Source: Combretum micranthum (Eukaryota; Streptophyta; Magnoliopsida; Myrtales; Combretaceae). From it: DNA of 64,000 nucleotides. Made by a program: the position numbers and the translations under genes. Shown piece after piece: positions 32,706-46,439 of this stretch (position 1 is its first letter; every line of letters begins with the position of its first letter). The stretch lies in the NCBI GenBank assembly GCA_024138025.1, contig JAMXBD010000208.1:558001-622000 (forward strand). Direction: 5' to 3'. The notes under the pieces were generated by a model, which worked only from the letters and a program-made list of their open reading frames with translations, did no database searches and had not been told where the DNA came from.

Positions 32706-35700
32706 CCAGGCTGCATATCATCTGCTTAAACCAATTCAACTTGACATAAGGAAGAAAAAACAAAAAAATCTCAATATATTCAATCATCCAGCCGCATTCA
32801 GTGTCATAATCCACTAGCGAACCTCCTACCATCCAATGAAGAAAGCCCAACCCATCATAAGAATAATGTATACCTAAAACATAAAATCTAAAACAAGTGG
32901 TTTGTGAAACTCAACATGCAACTATTGTGCACACACACAAACATATGTCATATCATGCATCAACCTATTGATTACTAAATGTAAAAACAATGACATTAAT
33001 ACACACGCACACATATGGTGATTCGCATAACATAACCTTGCCATTCAAGATTTGCAATGATTAACATTATACTTTATAGATGTGGTGGTATTGTAACCAC
33101 CATTTACAATAAGAGACAATATAGTTAAGGCCTACTCTTTATGATAGACAATATGATAGGGCGTGTAGAACCATCATATGTGAATTATTTGTTAGAGGTG
33201 ACTATTTTCTATTGTTGATCATCCTGGGTCACAACTCATATCAAAACATTAGGAGGATAATCCATCTATGTTGCTCTAATTAATCCTATCCTATCCATTA
33301 GCCTTGTTAAACTTTATTCTTACTCAATTAATCATATTGGCCATATAGTTTCTTCATCAACTCAATCACTACAACAACATATGTGCCTAATATAAACACA
33401 TCATTCGAGAAGCCTAGGATCACCATCTCCTCGTCAAAGGTTTAGCACCCATAGGTCTGGGTGGCTAAGCACAAATATTATACATATCACCTAAGTTAAA
33501 AATTCATTAACTAAGCTTCACTATCTTATTATGCATATGTATCGTACACTAGCTGAAAATGACCTCCATACCACTCATCAACACTTGCCAATTGATTAAC
33601 ATTAAAGTATGCTTAAGGATAATTAATATTAAGTCTATACTTATTTGTCATATTCATTTATATAATTTTAGATCTACTAGGATGAAATCACAAAAATTGT
33701 TGCTTGATTAATCGAAAGACCTAGAGTAATTGAATTAGACTAGACAAAGTTTAGAAAAATAGGAGGGTTGAGTATTCATAACCTTAGGAAAGATTTATAA
33801 CTATATATTTTTTTTTAATCATTGTTTTTATTTTATTTATTTGGGATATTTTATTTTTCATCTACAAAAAATTTTTGTCTTGAAACTTTATTTGTTCCTT
33901 GGAATAGTTATAGATGCTTGTTTCTCATTTCTCTTCTTAATTTCCAAGTGGCCTTTCACAATAATTACTTCATTGAATTTTTACATATCTGATCGTTTGG
34001 CACCGCAGGGTTTATCCTTTATGTCCACTGTTATTGCTTGAAATTTGGCATAAGATAGACCTAGTTGAATATCTAGCTTCTTTAACACAAATCTTTAGGA
34101 TATGGTTTCGCTCGAACACACTAATAATAAAGGAGTTTCAAATCAAATATCTTGGTGCAAGGCTAGTTGGCCTTTCCTTACAATTCTTCTCGGAGTCTTC
34201 TTTCATTATGAATGAATGTTTAGAGTAAAAACAACGGTTTAACTGAAGGGAATTATGCATCAGTGACTAGTAGATCTCCCAAGCATATAGAACTCTTTAA
34301 GAAGAAGAACCACTTACTAGGGTTCCAACCTTGTCACCTCCACTCATCATGGTATACTCAGTAGGGTTGGTGGTAAGGGCTTGTCCATTGCTTCCTTTAT
34401 GGGGATTAGAAGAAATAACATTCGGAGGATTTTGATGCATCATGAATTTGTCCTCAAACAACATTTTGGTGAGTTATGCTTCTTTGTATGAAGGTAGCAG
34501 GCTTTGGTTGGACAATGCCTGTTGTGCAGTCGTGGAAGCAACTCTAATGGGGGATGAATTAAAAGCGGTTGCTCCAACGACTTGTGCTACATTTGTGCTA
34601 CAACAGGAGGGTCATTTTCAGTTCCTTGAGGTTGTTTTGAAGTTATTTTCTTGGAAAATTTGCATTTTCTTTATACATCTACACTGACAGTGGTTTTTTT
34701 TAGGAGTATCTTTTAGAGTTGCAAATGAATTGAGTCAAATTGAGAGGTTAGAGTGTTGAATTTTAGCTTGAACTTGAGTCATGATTTTGAAGTTTAATTT
34801 GGTTCAAGCTTAATTAAGCTTAAAATTTTAATTCGAGCTTGACTTAAAGTGACATTGACTCAAACTCTCATTAATTAAACTCTTTGATTCGATTTATTAA
34901 AAGATATACTTTGAATTTTAATCAGAATAATATTATATCTAAGCTCGAGTTAAATTTAGTTGGAATTTATATTGATCGTAAGCTTGATTAGACTCATGTA
35001 CTAATTGAGTTAAACATTATGAAACTTAAACTCGATTGATACTCAACTAGCTCAAGTTCGAGCTTAACTTGATTATTTTTAAATTGAACTCAAGTAGAAA
35101 TTAAATTGAGTCCGAATAATTTATCAACCAGTTTGATTTGTTTACTTCGGTGGTTCCTTCATTTCCCGAGTTGCCTTTTTTCTTAAGCACTTCTTGAGCC
35201 TCGTAGAGTTGTCAAAATATAATGCTAAAGTTTGTCAAATCCGTGAATACAGCATGTGCCGAGGGCTTTGCAAGAGACAAGTGCTGCATTCCAGATAACT
35301 CAGCGAATTAGATGTGACGAGGGATAAAAACACGGCAGAATATGCGATCTCATAAAGTTGAACTGCTGATGTGAAAGATCGTAAAATTTTAGTGCACCGG
35401 ATAAATCTTAGCAAAATAATGTTTTCGCTGGTGCGAAGTGAAAAGTGCATAACTCCTTATGTTTCTTTCTAATGTAAAGAATTTAGTACTATCTATGGAA
35501 ACATGTAATAAACAACAACCACCATATTTCACTTAATCAACACATAATAAAACAAAAGCTTGTTAGTCCGATAATAAGGTTATGAAGGGGGTACAAAAAG
35601 GTCCGTATAAATTATTAATAGGTATATACCCATATATATAGATATCAACACAGATTGGATAGACTTGTGATCTAGTCCGATCTCGTACCAATAGGTATAA

Positions 35701-37789
35701 CTTATCATCCTGATTTAGCTGTATTGGCCATGACCCATCAAAGACCTAGCAGGTTGTTGGATTGGTGGTAGGTCAATGCTTTTGACTCACCAACCTCGCA
35801 AAATAGGTTGGGTCGCAAAAAGAAAAGGAAAAGGAAAAGAAATATAGAAAAAATAAATGGAAAGCGTGAAAAGAAAAATAAACATAAATAAAAAAAACTT
35901 TAAACTATTTTTACGTGAATAATAAAATTAATTATCTGTTCACAACATCTAATGCATTGTTCTTATTAGTAACACACATAATAAATACATTTAAAAGTGA
36001 ACCTCATCAAACCAAAGGGAGATCTTTTTTTTTTTTTTTTTTCAAATTTCAGGACTTATATTTGCTTTTGTGGGATTTGGTAGTGTCTTGAATTTTGTAG
36101 TCCCACATTTTTTAAGTTAGTTACTAAGAGTGAATTTGTTTGTGTGTGTGTGTGTATATATATATCTAAGTAATTGCTTTAACATATGAGGTGAGAGAAT
36201 GTTGTTCTTAGGTCATAAGTTAAAATTTTTGCTCTTGTTAACTTAAAACTTATCTTTTAATATTATATTATATTTTATATCTTTCCTACTTTTAATTTTA
36301 TATTTTAAAATAAAATTTATCTACATTTATATTTTGAATTTTTCCTTTTTTTTTAACTAAACATTTGATAGATTATGAATGGATGGGTGGCTTAGAATTA
36401 GCATAACCCATCTTAGGATAAGCTTGTTCAAGGCCGGGTTCGGCCTAAGACGATGTCTCTCTATACACACACACACACACACATATCCTAAAAAATGTTG
36501 GCATCAATCTTAACTTATTTGGTTTTAAGTTTATTAATTTAAAATTCTCTCAATCTTCACTATTTTAATTAAATAATTCTAAGCTTATTATCAATCCAAA
36601 TACTATAAATTTTATTTATGATCAAACTTAATTTATGTAAGATATTTCATAGTTTGACAGTTGAAATTTTAAGAATTTAGCTTTTCTACTTTTATGTTTG
36701 ATAAAGCCAATTTTCGTTCTGTGCATAAGACATTTATATTTCTTGTCATGGATAGAGAAGGAAAAGCTCTAATTGGGAATTTGGAAACTTACGAATTGGA
36801 AAGTATATAGTTGATGGGAGATTTTATGATTTTGCTTTTTTTTTTTTAAAGAAGTTCATTAATCATTTATTTAATGATTCAGACTCATATTTGATTATGA
36901 TTGTATCAGTATAAGTTCTTAATATACTAATAATTATAACTATATGTATTTTAATACTCAGATGTTTCAATGTAGGGATGGATTTTTTGCCAAATTAGAT
37001 TTTTATTTTTTAAATAAATTACTAAAATATAATATAATCAAATTTAATTACCAAAATAAGCTACTAATTTTGCATTTGGAAGATGTAGATTTATCATGTA
37101 TATATTATGCATGTAAGCAATGCGAAACATGTACAGCACGCTTCACGTAGGTAACATATGCAACATGCATGAACTTTATAGATTATGATTCGAGTTCAGG
37201 CTTCGAAAGATTGGAACGAAGAGCATCAGCGATGTCTTGTTTGTGTTCATTTATCATCTTTACCGAATTGTTCAATTGAGAAACTTTCCATTCTTAGCAT
37301 CATGTTTTGCCTATGGTGAAGGTTGTTTGGAGTTCCTTCAAACAATGAAGATAGAAGTTGATTTTGAATCGAATACGTTGACTTTCCTCTCCTCATATTG
37401 GTCGCTATTGTTTATCACACTAAGAAAGGGAGAGGGAGGAAAAGGTGATTGAATGAAGAAGATACTATGATATAGATAATGTGTGACATATGTTTTCCTT
37501 TTTTAACATGTGCAAAACCCATTTTCCATTCCCATTTTCAATATGCGAGTTTAGTGACTTATTTGGTAATTAATATAATATATTTTATTTTAGTAATTTT
37601 TTTAAAAAAAGGCTTGGACTGACTTTCATTTATGTAAGAATCGGTGAAGTTTCTTAATTTATATATTTTCTATAATTATTTATACAATAAAAAAAATATA
37701 TGAAAGTTATAATTGTAATAACAAAGTTTTTTTTCCTATTAAATAATGATTTACAGAGATATATATTTTGATTAAATGATTTATATAAG

Positions 37790-38068
37790 TAGGGCATGTT
37801 CGGAATTTTTTTTTATCTTGTCTTATTTGTATCAGTTGTGTTTGACACACACCTATGTCTATTTGTTTGATGATAGATTATAGATACAGATATTTTTTTA
37901 AATAAACTATTTATAAAGAATTAGATACAGATAAAAAAAAGTTGGTAATTCTTATTAAAAGATCAAATATTAATAAAATATAAATGTAATCGACATATTT
38001 ATACAAATTATTTTAAAAAAATATATAGATACAAATGAAAAATAGACCATCCAAGCATACCCAAAATC
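37790..38068 (+). repeat. MITE-like dispersed repeat, copy 2
   Basis: The block starts GGGCATGTTCGGA (37793) and ends near TCCAAGCATACCC (38064), which is close to the reverse complement of the start, so these look like terminal inverted repeats. The core matches the repeat in CDS1 intron 5. It lies 150-200 bp upstream of the TBC gene's leader. Confidence 0.6.
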
Positions 38069-38199
38069 TAATTTTGAAAATTAGGGATGGAGATGTGGAA
38101 ATTAAATATCTTAAAAATTATAAAAAATTTTATAATTTTCATATTTTTGGTCTATCGAAAGAAAAAAAAAAGAAGAAAATAAAATATTGTTCTTATTCG

Positions 38200-38423
38200 T
38201 TGCAACACGCGTTGTAGCTCCATTTGCACGCACAAAGAAACACAACAGAAGTCAGAACAGAAACAGAGACACAGACACCTCCAAATCAAATCCTTTAAAA
38301 AAAAAAATCATAAAATTCTCTTTTAAGAAACTCCTTATCACCATCTCTTTCTTTTATCTTCTTAAATCATCCACTTTGAAAAGATCCAATTGCTTCTTAA
38401 TTCTAAAGATCTCCAGCACCCAG
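38200..38423 (+). other. Probable 5' leader exon of the TBC gene
   Basis: An AC/CAGA-rich and then TC-rich segment, typical of plant leaders, ends at CACCCAG|GTCAGT (38423). It is followed by a long T-run (38467-38494) that fits a leader intron. The acceptor before the start codon at 39115 is not certain; CTTCTCAG at about 39017 is one candidate. Confidence 0.45.
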
Positions 38424-38466
38424 GTCAGTTTTCCCTTTACTTCTCCAAACCCTTCTCATTAATTTG

Positions 38467-38494
38467 TTTTTTTTTTTTTTTTTTTTTTTTTTTT
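38467..38494 (+). repeat. Poly-T tract (28 bases)
   Basis: The run begins 44 bases after the leader donor at 38423. Its length is probably unreliable. Confidence 0.9.
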
Positions 38495-39114
38495 GTTTTA
38501 ATCAACTGAGCATGAAATACTGCATTTTCCAAGTCATCTTAGAGATTTTTTTTTGAATGTAATATGATGTTCCTTGTCCTTTTTCGTAGTTGGTTAATTG
38601 TATATTCGTATTTTCCTTGTCCACTTTTGTATTGATTCCAAAGTTGTTTTTTTGTGGGTTGTTCTCTTATGTGGATTCTTCTTGTCCCAAAGCATTGCCA
38701 TTTACCTTTTCAAATCCTTACTTCTATATAATAGCTGTTTTCCCTTACATAACTTCTGTTTAGAAGTTATGTTTTGGTCAGAAGATAGTGGGATCGACAG
38801 CCTCTAATGAAGTAAGAATACAGCATTTAATGTTTGTTGATACACTCAAGTGGGTAGGTTTTGCTTATATGTTTTGTGTTGTTCCGTGTGGGATTTGTGT
38901 CTGATGATATTATTCAAATGATTTTCGCAATGGCTGTTGTAGGTCTTGACTCTTTTTATTATGAATTCTTCTTTGACATGTATTTATGCTGTATTTGTAT
39001 CTTGTTGCCCTTCTCAGTCTGCTGTTTTGGGAGTTCTGGTACATAATTATGGTTGTAACTGGGGCATTGCGATGTCTGGGTTTTGGATGGATGGCTTATC
39101 TCTGATGAATTGAG

Positions 39115-42100
39115 ATGGAAAAGAAACGAGTCGATGATTATGAACCTGCACCAGTCCCGTCCCAAAAGCCGTTGGATAGATTTGGTTTCATTAAGCAAGA
39201 AGCATCTAACTCTCCTGAAGGTGTGCAAAAGGGTAGGTCGAGCAATGGGATCGAAAGGTATGGATTATATCCTTCAAGATCTTTGTGGTGGGGGCACATA
39301 TCATGCATCGGGAGACCATTTAAATTGACTTATAAGTTGCCTGATGTTTTTTTGAATATGTTTGCTTATGTCAGAATACTTACGCTTGAGTTGAATTTGA
39401 TCAGGGAGGAAAGAAGAATTAGAAAGTGGAGGAAGATGATTGGTGTTGGAGGAAGTGATTGGAAGCATTATGTTAGAAGAAAACCTCATGTAGTTAAAAG
39501 GCGTATAAGAAAAGGAATTCCGGACTGTTTGAGGGGCCTCGTGTGGCAATTGATCTCTGGTAGCCGTGATCTTTTGCTGATGAACCCTGGGGTTTATGAG
39601 GTGAATTGGCATTCTATTCCTGTATGAATCGAAAATAATCTTTCCTTTTCTGTTTTCAAGTGATAACATGTCTTTTTTTTTTTTTTTGTTTGATCTATTT
39701 GAGCTATGAAATTGTTTTGGATAGAGAAAGCATTGATGTCGTTTTTTGTAACAGGGTAATCAGATATCTTACTATCTCTTTTTGCTCAGAACCTTTTCCT
39801 TTCCGTATGACGACTTCTGCCTACTTTGATGATATTCCTTTTCATTTCGGAAAATAATTGAAATTTATGGTTGCATTGTTATAAGCATTAGGAAAGTGGA
39901 GAGTTTAGTCAATTTTTCCCCCCTCTTTTTTGATCTTCTTTTTACCTTTTGTTTTACCTTCTTACAAGAATCTGGTAAATGTTTGAATCATATCTGTAAC
40001 CAGATGGTCTCGAATGTGCTGCTTAGTTCAGTGGTGTGAAGACATATCTGGAATTGATATTTTGCTGATATAATCAACCAATGTTTCAGCAATTGGTGAT
40101 ATACGAGACATCAGCCTCTGAGTTAGACATAATTCGAGATATATCTCGGACCTTTCCTTCCCATGTTTTCTTTCAGCAGAGACATGGTCCTGGCCAGAGG
40201 TCCTTGTACAATGTTCTGAAGGCATACTCTGTCTATGACAGGGATGTTGGATATGTTCAGGTGTGTCCTCTTTGATTTTCTTTTTTGTGCTGTATATACA
40301 AATCTTTTCCTGATGGTTGGATTTTTAAATGCAGGGCATGGGTTTTGTTGCAGGTTTGTTAATTCTCTATATGAGTGAAGAAGATGCATTTTGGTTATTG
40401 GTGGCATTGCTGAAGGGAGCTGTGCATGCTCCGATGGAAGGCTTATATTTGGTAATTCCCTTTTAAATAGTGACTTCATCATGTTCAGTCTTAGTGTTGA
40501 GTGTTTGTACATCCATATATTTATGATTTGGCAAGAATGAGAGTAGATATCTCAGGTTGTTGGCAAAAGCTCATGATGCTGGTAGGCGAGGTACCTTAGT
40601 TCTGTTCTGAGTCCTGCAAAGAAAGTAGTAGTCACTGGAGCTCTTGGGACATACTATTTTGATGGTGTGATGGGACTTCCAAAATGCCTACAAAATTAAC
40701 AAAAGATTATGACGAGAGAATGCTATCTATTTATAAACATGAGAAAATAAATTGGTTTGCAAGAGAGATGATAAAAAATGTCTTGAGGTCTGAAGATATA
40801 GATTGGAGAACAGACATAAGTTCTTTTCAGAGCAACATGCTTCCTTTCATAAAAGCTTGAAAGAAAAGAGATGTGAAAATGAGACAAACTCTGAAATTTG
40901 GTGCCGCTTTTGCCTTTTTACCTTTTTTTTTTTTTTTGGGATAAAGATATACACATATATATGTGGTATAATAAATCAGTTTTACAAATTGGAGCTTTAA
41001 TGAGTGCAATTTTTGATCTTAGACATCTAATTTTTTCTTGTCACCTGAGATTACTAACTACAGAAAGCATTTATGACATTGCATCTTAATCTTGTATTTG
41101 CAATGTTGTACTAAAATTGCTTTGAATCAATACAAAAGCAAGACTAGCCCTTTGAATGCAGCTTTTGTGTTGAGAGAAAGCATAGAGGTGTAGATCATCG
41201 TATAGCTAAAAGGTTTATAATCACATCTTAAGTTCGGGAATGAGGGACAGTTCATATTGATTGAGCATTTTATCTGTCTAGATGAAGTAGATAAAACTAC
41301 AAGGTAATGGCTGTTGTATAATTGACATAGTTGGGAGGAATTGTTTGTGCTAACTACTGGATGTGATTATGATTCCCACCTTTTTAGAGCAATTATGAAA
41401 TGGTTCTCGTGATTTCTATTTCTAATATACAAAAGAGTTGATTTCACTTGTTTTTGACCACCTTTATCTGTGTTCAGAGAAGTATCTTAACTTAGACTGA
41501 TACAAATTAGCACCACAAAAATTAAAAGAAAAAAAAAAATGGAAAACTTAGATTGATAAACGAAATAGGCCAGTTGTTGGGTAAAATTGGATCGGTTGTG
41601 TGGATATTAATCTTATTATAGTCTAGTAAGATGTGGTGTTACCAACCAATTGAAATGAAGCCTTCCTAGAAAATTTTGCCATATAGAATGGTTTGCATCA
41701 CCCCTGAACATTTTTTTGCACAATTTTCTATGAATATTTATTATGCCCACAAGAAAATGCTTTTTGGTAAACACAGGGTCTTCTTCCCTGGTGAGCTGAG
41801 ATTCGAGTATATTGTAGGAAGTGGTCCTAGACTTGATGGCTTTGGTTTTGAGTAAGTGATATGGTCATTGTGCTTATGAGAAAAAAAAAAAGAAAAAAGA
41901 AAAAAGAAATGCTTTGGTTCCTGCTTCTTTTAATATGCTCAGTTGCTGTGCATATCAAAATTGATTAGTTTGGTCTTTGATTGGTAATTTGTTTTCCCTT
42001 CCTTAAACAATTTTAATTATCATTGGTTTTTCTGCTGTTTTTTCTCTAACCTTATTTTATATCGTCCTGTAGATGTGGTGCTGTGATATACATATGCACA

Positions 42101-43331
42101 CATCTAGATGCTTTTTGGACTTTTGGTTGCCCACTGAAATCTAAGCTTTTACTTCTGCCCATAATGGAAATATGCATGCTGAACTGTATTTTCTATGCTT
42201 GATTGAGTAGCTTGGGCTGCCATTGGTGCAACAATATCTCTTTCAATTTGATAGCTTGGTGAAGGAGCATTTGCCAAAGCTGGGTGAGCATTTTACGAAG
42301 GAAATGATAAATCCTAGTATGTACGCTAGTCAATGGTTCATAACTGTCTTCTCATATTCATTTCCGTTCCACTTGGCTCTGCGAATTTGGGACGTTTTTC
42401 TCTTTGAGGTTGGTGTGTGGAATAAATGTAATCATGACTTCTCCGCGATGTGCTTTATTCACTTTGAGGTTTTTTAATACATTCTCATAAAATTTGTCGG
42501 CAGGGTGTAAAAATTGTATTCAAGGTTGGTTTGGCTTTATTGAAGTATTGCCAGGATGAGTTGGTTAGTATTTTATATCATTTATTGCCAAATTATTTTT
42601 CACACTTTTTTTCAATTGACGTGAAATTTCTTCTTCTTCTTCTTCTTCTTTAGGTAAAGTTACCTTTTGAAAAACTTGTTCATGCCTTGCGCAATTTCCC
42701 GGAGGATCCAATGAATCCAGATACATTGCTGCCAATGGCTTATTCCATCAAGGTTTGGAAGTCTCCGATTTATATCTTTATGTTGTTTTTCTTTCTACAA
42801 ACTTGCACTTTTAATTCATTGACAAGACTTCCTTGTTCTTTGTACTTTCAGAAAATCTTGTAATTAAATGGTAATTGTATACTCTTTGATAATTGTTGAT
42901 TTGAGTTTAACTGCTTTCTGTTGACCATGCTAAAATCAGCGAAACTGTTACTAGAAAATAATTTTTGCTGCAAAGGATCACTCTCTTTTTCTTTTGAATT
43001 GGTGATTTTCTCATTGAAGTTGTTAATCGTTTAATTCAAAGTGGATATGGGATATACTTTGTGTTATAATCGTTCATTCAGACTAACTGAACTTGGAGAA
43101 ATTCGCAAACATAATAAATTTACATTTACAGTGCGTGGACTGTGAACAGCTTGTTTACCATTCACATATCAGACTCTTATCGTACTGGTAAAGTAAATTT
43201 TCTTTTTCCCTTGTTTTTTTTTTTTCCAGGTATCCAAACGCCTGGAAGAGTTAAAGGAGGTATATGAAAAGAAACATGGGAAAACAATCAAGTCTGGTGA
43301 AAATAGCGAAAAGAAGGATGTTCCGCAATGA
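39115..43331 (+). CDS. TBC-domain Rab GTPase-activating protein
   Basis: TBC proteins stimulate GTP hydrolysis by Rab GTPases and so end vesicle-targeting signals at membranes. Coding exons: 39115-39257, 39405-39600, 40090-40260, 40335-40451, 42211-42408, 42504-42563, 42654-42752, 43230-43331, giving 361 residues with every junction in phase. The N-terminus is MEKKRVDDYEPAPVP; a basic stretch (WKHYVRRKP, KRRIRKGIPD) leads into the TBC domain. The domain has both catalytic fingers: Arg133 in I-x-x-D-x-x-R (IIRDISRTFP) and Gln170 in YVQGM. The C-terminus is a Lys/Glu-rich helix (VSKRLEELKEVYEKK). The first intron (39258-39404, 147 bases) has no stop and keeps frame, so retaining it would add 49 residues; I prefer splicing because REERR-RKWRKMIGVGG then directly follows the conserved N-terminus. 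It belongs to the plant gyp1p-like single-domain TBC group; its Rab target is unknown. Confidence 0.93.
42630..42651 (+). repeat. (TTC)n tract forming the intron 6 polypyrimidine region
   Basis: Seven TTC repeats run directly into the TTTAG acceptor at 42648-42653 of the TBC gene. The microsatellite serves as the polypyrimidine tract. Confidence 0.85.
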
Positions 43332-44120
43332 GGCTTTCTGAAGGAAAAGCTCTTCCATTGTACATATGCCTTGTCAATGAGCTGCTAAGGCTGTTGGAAG
43401 AAAATGCATATTGTCGGTGCCACTCTTCCATTGTTATTTCTTCCTTGGTCGTGGAAAAACTGCCAGAGGTTTCCAGCTGGATTTAACTCTCTTTATGAAC
43501 AGCTTTGTTTGGAAAAATCAATTTGCTTCGAATATTTTCACATTCACATGAGGGTACATGCAAAAGATGTGGCAGTGTGACTATTTTTGAACTGGTAGAA
43601 GCTCCTTGCCATTTGTCAAGTGCTGCGTCTTCATCTGGATCTCTAGAAGCTTAGTCCCGTATCTGAACAGGATACTCATATCTATTGCACCATTTGAATA
43701 GGTGGATGGAGGAACCTCAACTGTTGATATTATCAGCCCTGACAAGTTTAGCAAAGGTGATTGCTGCAATAGAAAGGTGAACGTTGACAAGGTGTATGAT
43801 ATTCTGTTCTGGTGTAATTTGTTTCCTCTAATGGTTCATTCTTTTGTTGCTTACCACTTGTATTGGCTGGATGAATGAGGATACATGGAATGTGTGTACT
43901 CTCCACCACCTATCTGAGTTCTGAACAGCATGAACAGTTTGAAAGTGAACGTTCTCTTCCCTGATGCAGTCTTGTTTCTTGGTTCTTGAATATTCCCTTG
44001 GGGTTCATTCAAGTTGTTTTAGCTTTTCTTATTTTCCCAAATGAAAATGTTAGAGGTTTTGTGGCTCTACAGGATAAACAAACTGCTTTAATATGTCCAA
44101 AATAAACACCCGTGTGTTAA
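43332..44120 (+). other. 3' UTR and end of the TBC gene
   Basis: Non-coding sequence follows the TGA at 43329-43331. An AATAAA at about 44101 (CCAAAATAAACACC) is a plausible polyadenylation signal. I see no other gene in this stretch. Confidence 0.5.
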
Positions 44121-44299
44121 AATGCAAGCAAATATGGAAATTTTACAAAAATCTAAGCGAATCGACACTGTATTTGCAAGTTTGCCAACAATAAGAGTGT
44201 AACTTGAAACAACTGTAGTGACTACTAACCATATTAATTAGCATAAGGGCACGGCTGAAGGCGTGAACGAACAACATAAGATGTATACATAGAGGCGTG

Positions 44300-44580
44300 G
44301 GTAAATTGCATACGAGATATTATCGTTTGAGGTAAGTTTATTTAAGATATCAATATTTTAAATGATTAAAAAGAGGATTAACGTTTTGAATTAATTCATT
44401 AAAGTATCAATATTTTAAGCGATTAAAAAGAGATATTAATGTTTTATAAAGTAAGTTAAATAAGGTATTAATATTTGAAAATTAACGAAAATTAATAAAA
44501 AATTAATCCAAACGTTGATATGTTAAGTGAATTACAAAATATTCATACCTCATTTAATTTATTTTGCAAAAGAATTATGA
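44300..44580. repeat. Dispersed AT-rich repeat related to the LINE-flanking arms
   Basis: Phrases such as 'taagtttatttaa', 'atcaatattttaa', 'gattaaaaagag' and 'ttaacgttttga' occur three times in tandem-like fashion. The right end ('aaaatattcatacctca') is an inverted version. The same phrase set makes up the arms at 2120-2290 and 8700-8875, so this is a compact member of that family, probably a MITE with arms facing each other. Confidence 0.55.
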
Positions 44581-45029
44581 ATGTAGGAATCGTTGTTTGC
44601 AATTATCATTGTATTTTTTTTTTCAATTTGTTGTCTATATAGTAAATAAGAAGTCTTATTTAGAAATTTTAAATATGCAATAATGCACCTAGAAGTGACT
44701 ATCACTTTGCCTATATTATATAAAACTGGTTTGAATTTAACTAATGGAAAATTTTATAATCCTATTGTGATTATAATGAAATTTAGTTGTTAAAATGTAT
44801 AATTTATTATTATTTTAGTTATTAAAATGTATAACTTAAAAAATTATGAAAAAAATATAACCTAACAATTAAGATGAAAACTTTACCCATATCTATTCTA
44901 TCAAAGTATAAAATATTGAATTTTGTACCTAAAATCTAGAATCTACTTTGAAACACATTACATCCATTTATACCTGCTTATCTCTTCTATCATAAAATAC
45001 AAGATATGTGGAAGGGAAAATTAACTCAT

Positions 45030-45475
45030 TAAAATATGGTTCAAAATTGGTTTTTGGATGATTTTGGTATGGACTTTGAAAAAAAAATTTAAAAAAGGTT
45101 CACATTGAAACATATTACAAAAACAACAACACTTTTGAATTTGTATTGAAGGCTTTGTTATGAGCAATGCCTTTTTTAGAAACATCATTTCCCTTGAAGT
45201 GAACACAATATAATAAAAACAAATGATAAACCTAGATTCAATTTCAAAATTCCTAAAGTGAACACAACTTCAATTAATCTTTTTGATGTTACAGTATCAA
45301 GCAAATAAAAATAAGATCAAACATTGGATTTAAAAATCAAAAAGCTTCGATTATAAAATGGAAAAAAATAACTAAAGCATTTTTGTGTAACCCACTACAA
45401 TTAAAACAAATAATAAATTTTGATTTAATTTCAAAATTTGTAAGGTTGAAATATGGTCAACTTTAATTTGGAAAT
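45030..45475 (+). repeat. Left arm of a long inverted repeat
   Basis: The reverse complement of this block matches 46440-46730 and, after skipping the hAT insertion, 47809-47925. Shared phrases include 'aagtgaacacaactt', 'caaataaaaataagatcaaac', 'aataactaaagc', 'aaacaaataataaattttga' and 'gttcacattgaaacatatta'. Each arm is about 0.45-0.47 kb and the spacer about 0.96 kb. No coding capacity is seen, so a foldback or long-TIR Mutator-like element is likely. Confidence 0.75.
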
Positions 45476-46439
45476 TTTACATGGGACAAAATTATGGTCA
45501 ACTTTTGACCGGTAAATAATTTGTGAGATGTTTTTCCTTAATTAAATATAAATCTATATTCAAATATAGTTTATAAATAATTAAATCCAATTTGAGATTG
45601 ATATATTCTAGTAGTTTTTTAAGCTAAATTTGAACTTTGGAATGTTTTACTTGTACAATTTTCAAGTATAATTGAATTTGGATTGAATATGGATTTTAAT
45701 ATTATTAACTTATTATAAATAGAATAGCATTATTTTCAATAAATTGAGTCTAGATGATTTAAACTCGAGTTTGTATAATAACAGTTCAAAGTGATTGCAT
45801 ATATAGAATTCTATTATTAACATTTTACTATTTTAACTCAACTCTTTTGCAACTTCAAGTGTATTTATCAGGAAATCAAATAAAAATAAATAGCTATGAT
45901 GCTTAAATATAATTAGGTGATATACACTTATGTTTTTGAAATATAATTATATGCTTTTACTCTCGTAATTTGGGAAAAGGAAATAAATAATGATATTTAA
46001 AAAAATTATAAAAATATCATTGGGACAAAAAAATCAAATTTAGGCAAGTTAAACTCGTCTTTTGGAAATATTAGGTTGACAAAGATAATGACCATATGAA
46101 AAATTATATAACGGAGCACTGAAAAATTGTATTTAAAAATTATGGTTATTAATTTGTAAAAGATAATATACCAAATCACCAAAAATCAAAGTATAAAAAC
46201 TGCATTATTCCTATTATATGATAGTGAAAATTTGGATATAAAAGGAGCTTTAAATGTCAAAGTTTAAGAGGATGATGACTCGCAACGTGCAAAAGAATAA
46301 GAAAAAATTATGCTTCATTTGAAATTTTATTTTGAAAACATGTTTTTTTAGTACAATATATTTTCAGATCATTTTCTGAAATTTCTAATTTTTAATTTTT
46401 TTAAATTGTATTTTTCTTTAAACTTGATAATGTGATGAT

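Larger units (their letters stand above)
32010..38210. other. Gene-free, repeat-rich intergenic region
   Basis: I find no host gene. Visible contents: a 90-bp tandem duplication (32526-32705); AT-rich DNA that looks like degraded retroelement (32450-34700); a block rich in GAGCTTGA/CTCAAGTT-type motifs in both orientations (about 34710-35130), as in subterminal regions of hAT elements; a GGGTTGG/GGCCGGGTTC-containing stretch (35690-35830 and 36380-36440); GT/TA and AC microsatellites (36139-36165, 36464-36483); and a second MITE-like copy (37790-38068). A short frame at 34442-34687 has no recognisable family. Confidence 0.5.

Noticed and set aside
34442..34687. 81-codon frame in the intergenic repeat region
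   Set aside because: No motif or neighbouring exon was found; probably chance or retroelement debris.
41775..41795. Possible extra TBC exon (ACACAG then GTCTTCTTCCCTG then GTGAGC)
   Set aside because: It resembles a splice-bordered micro-exon, but joining 40451 directly to 42211 already gives a continuous, in-phase TBC domain.
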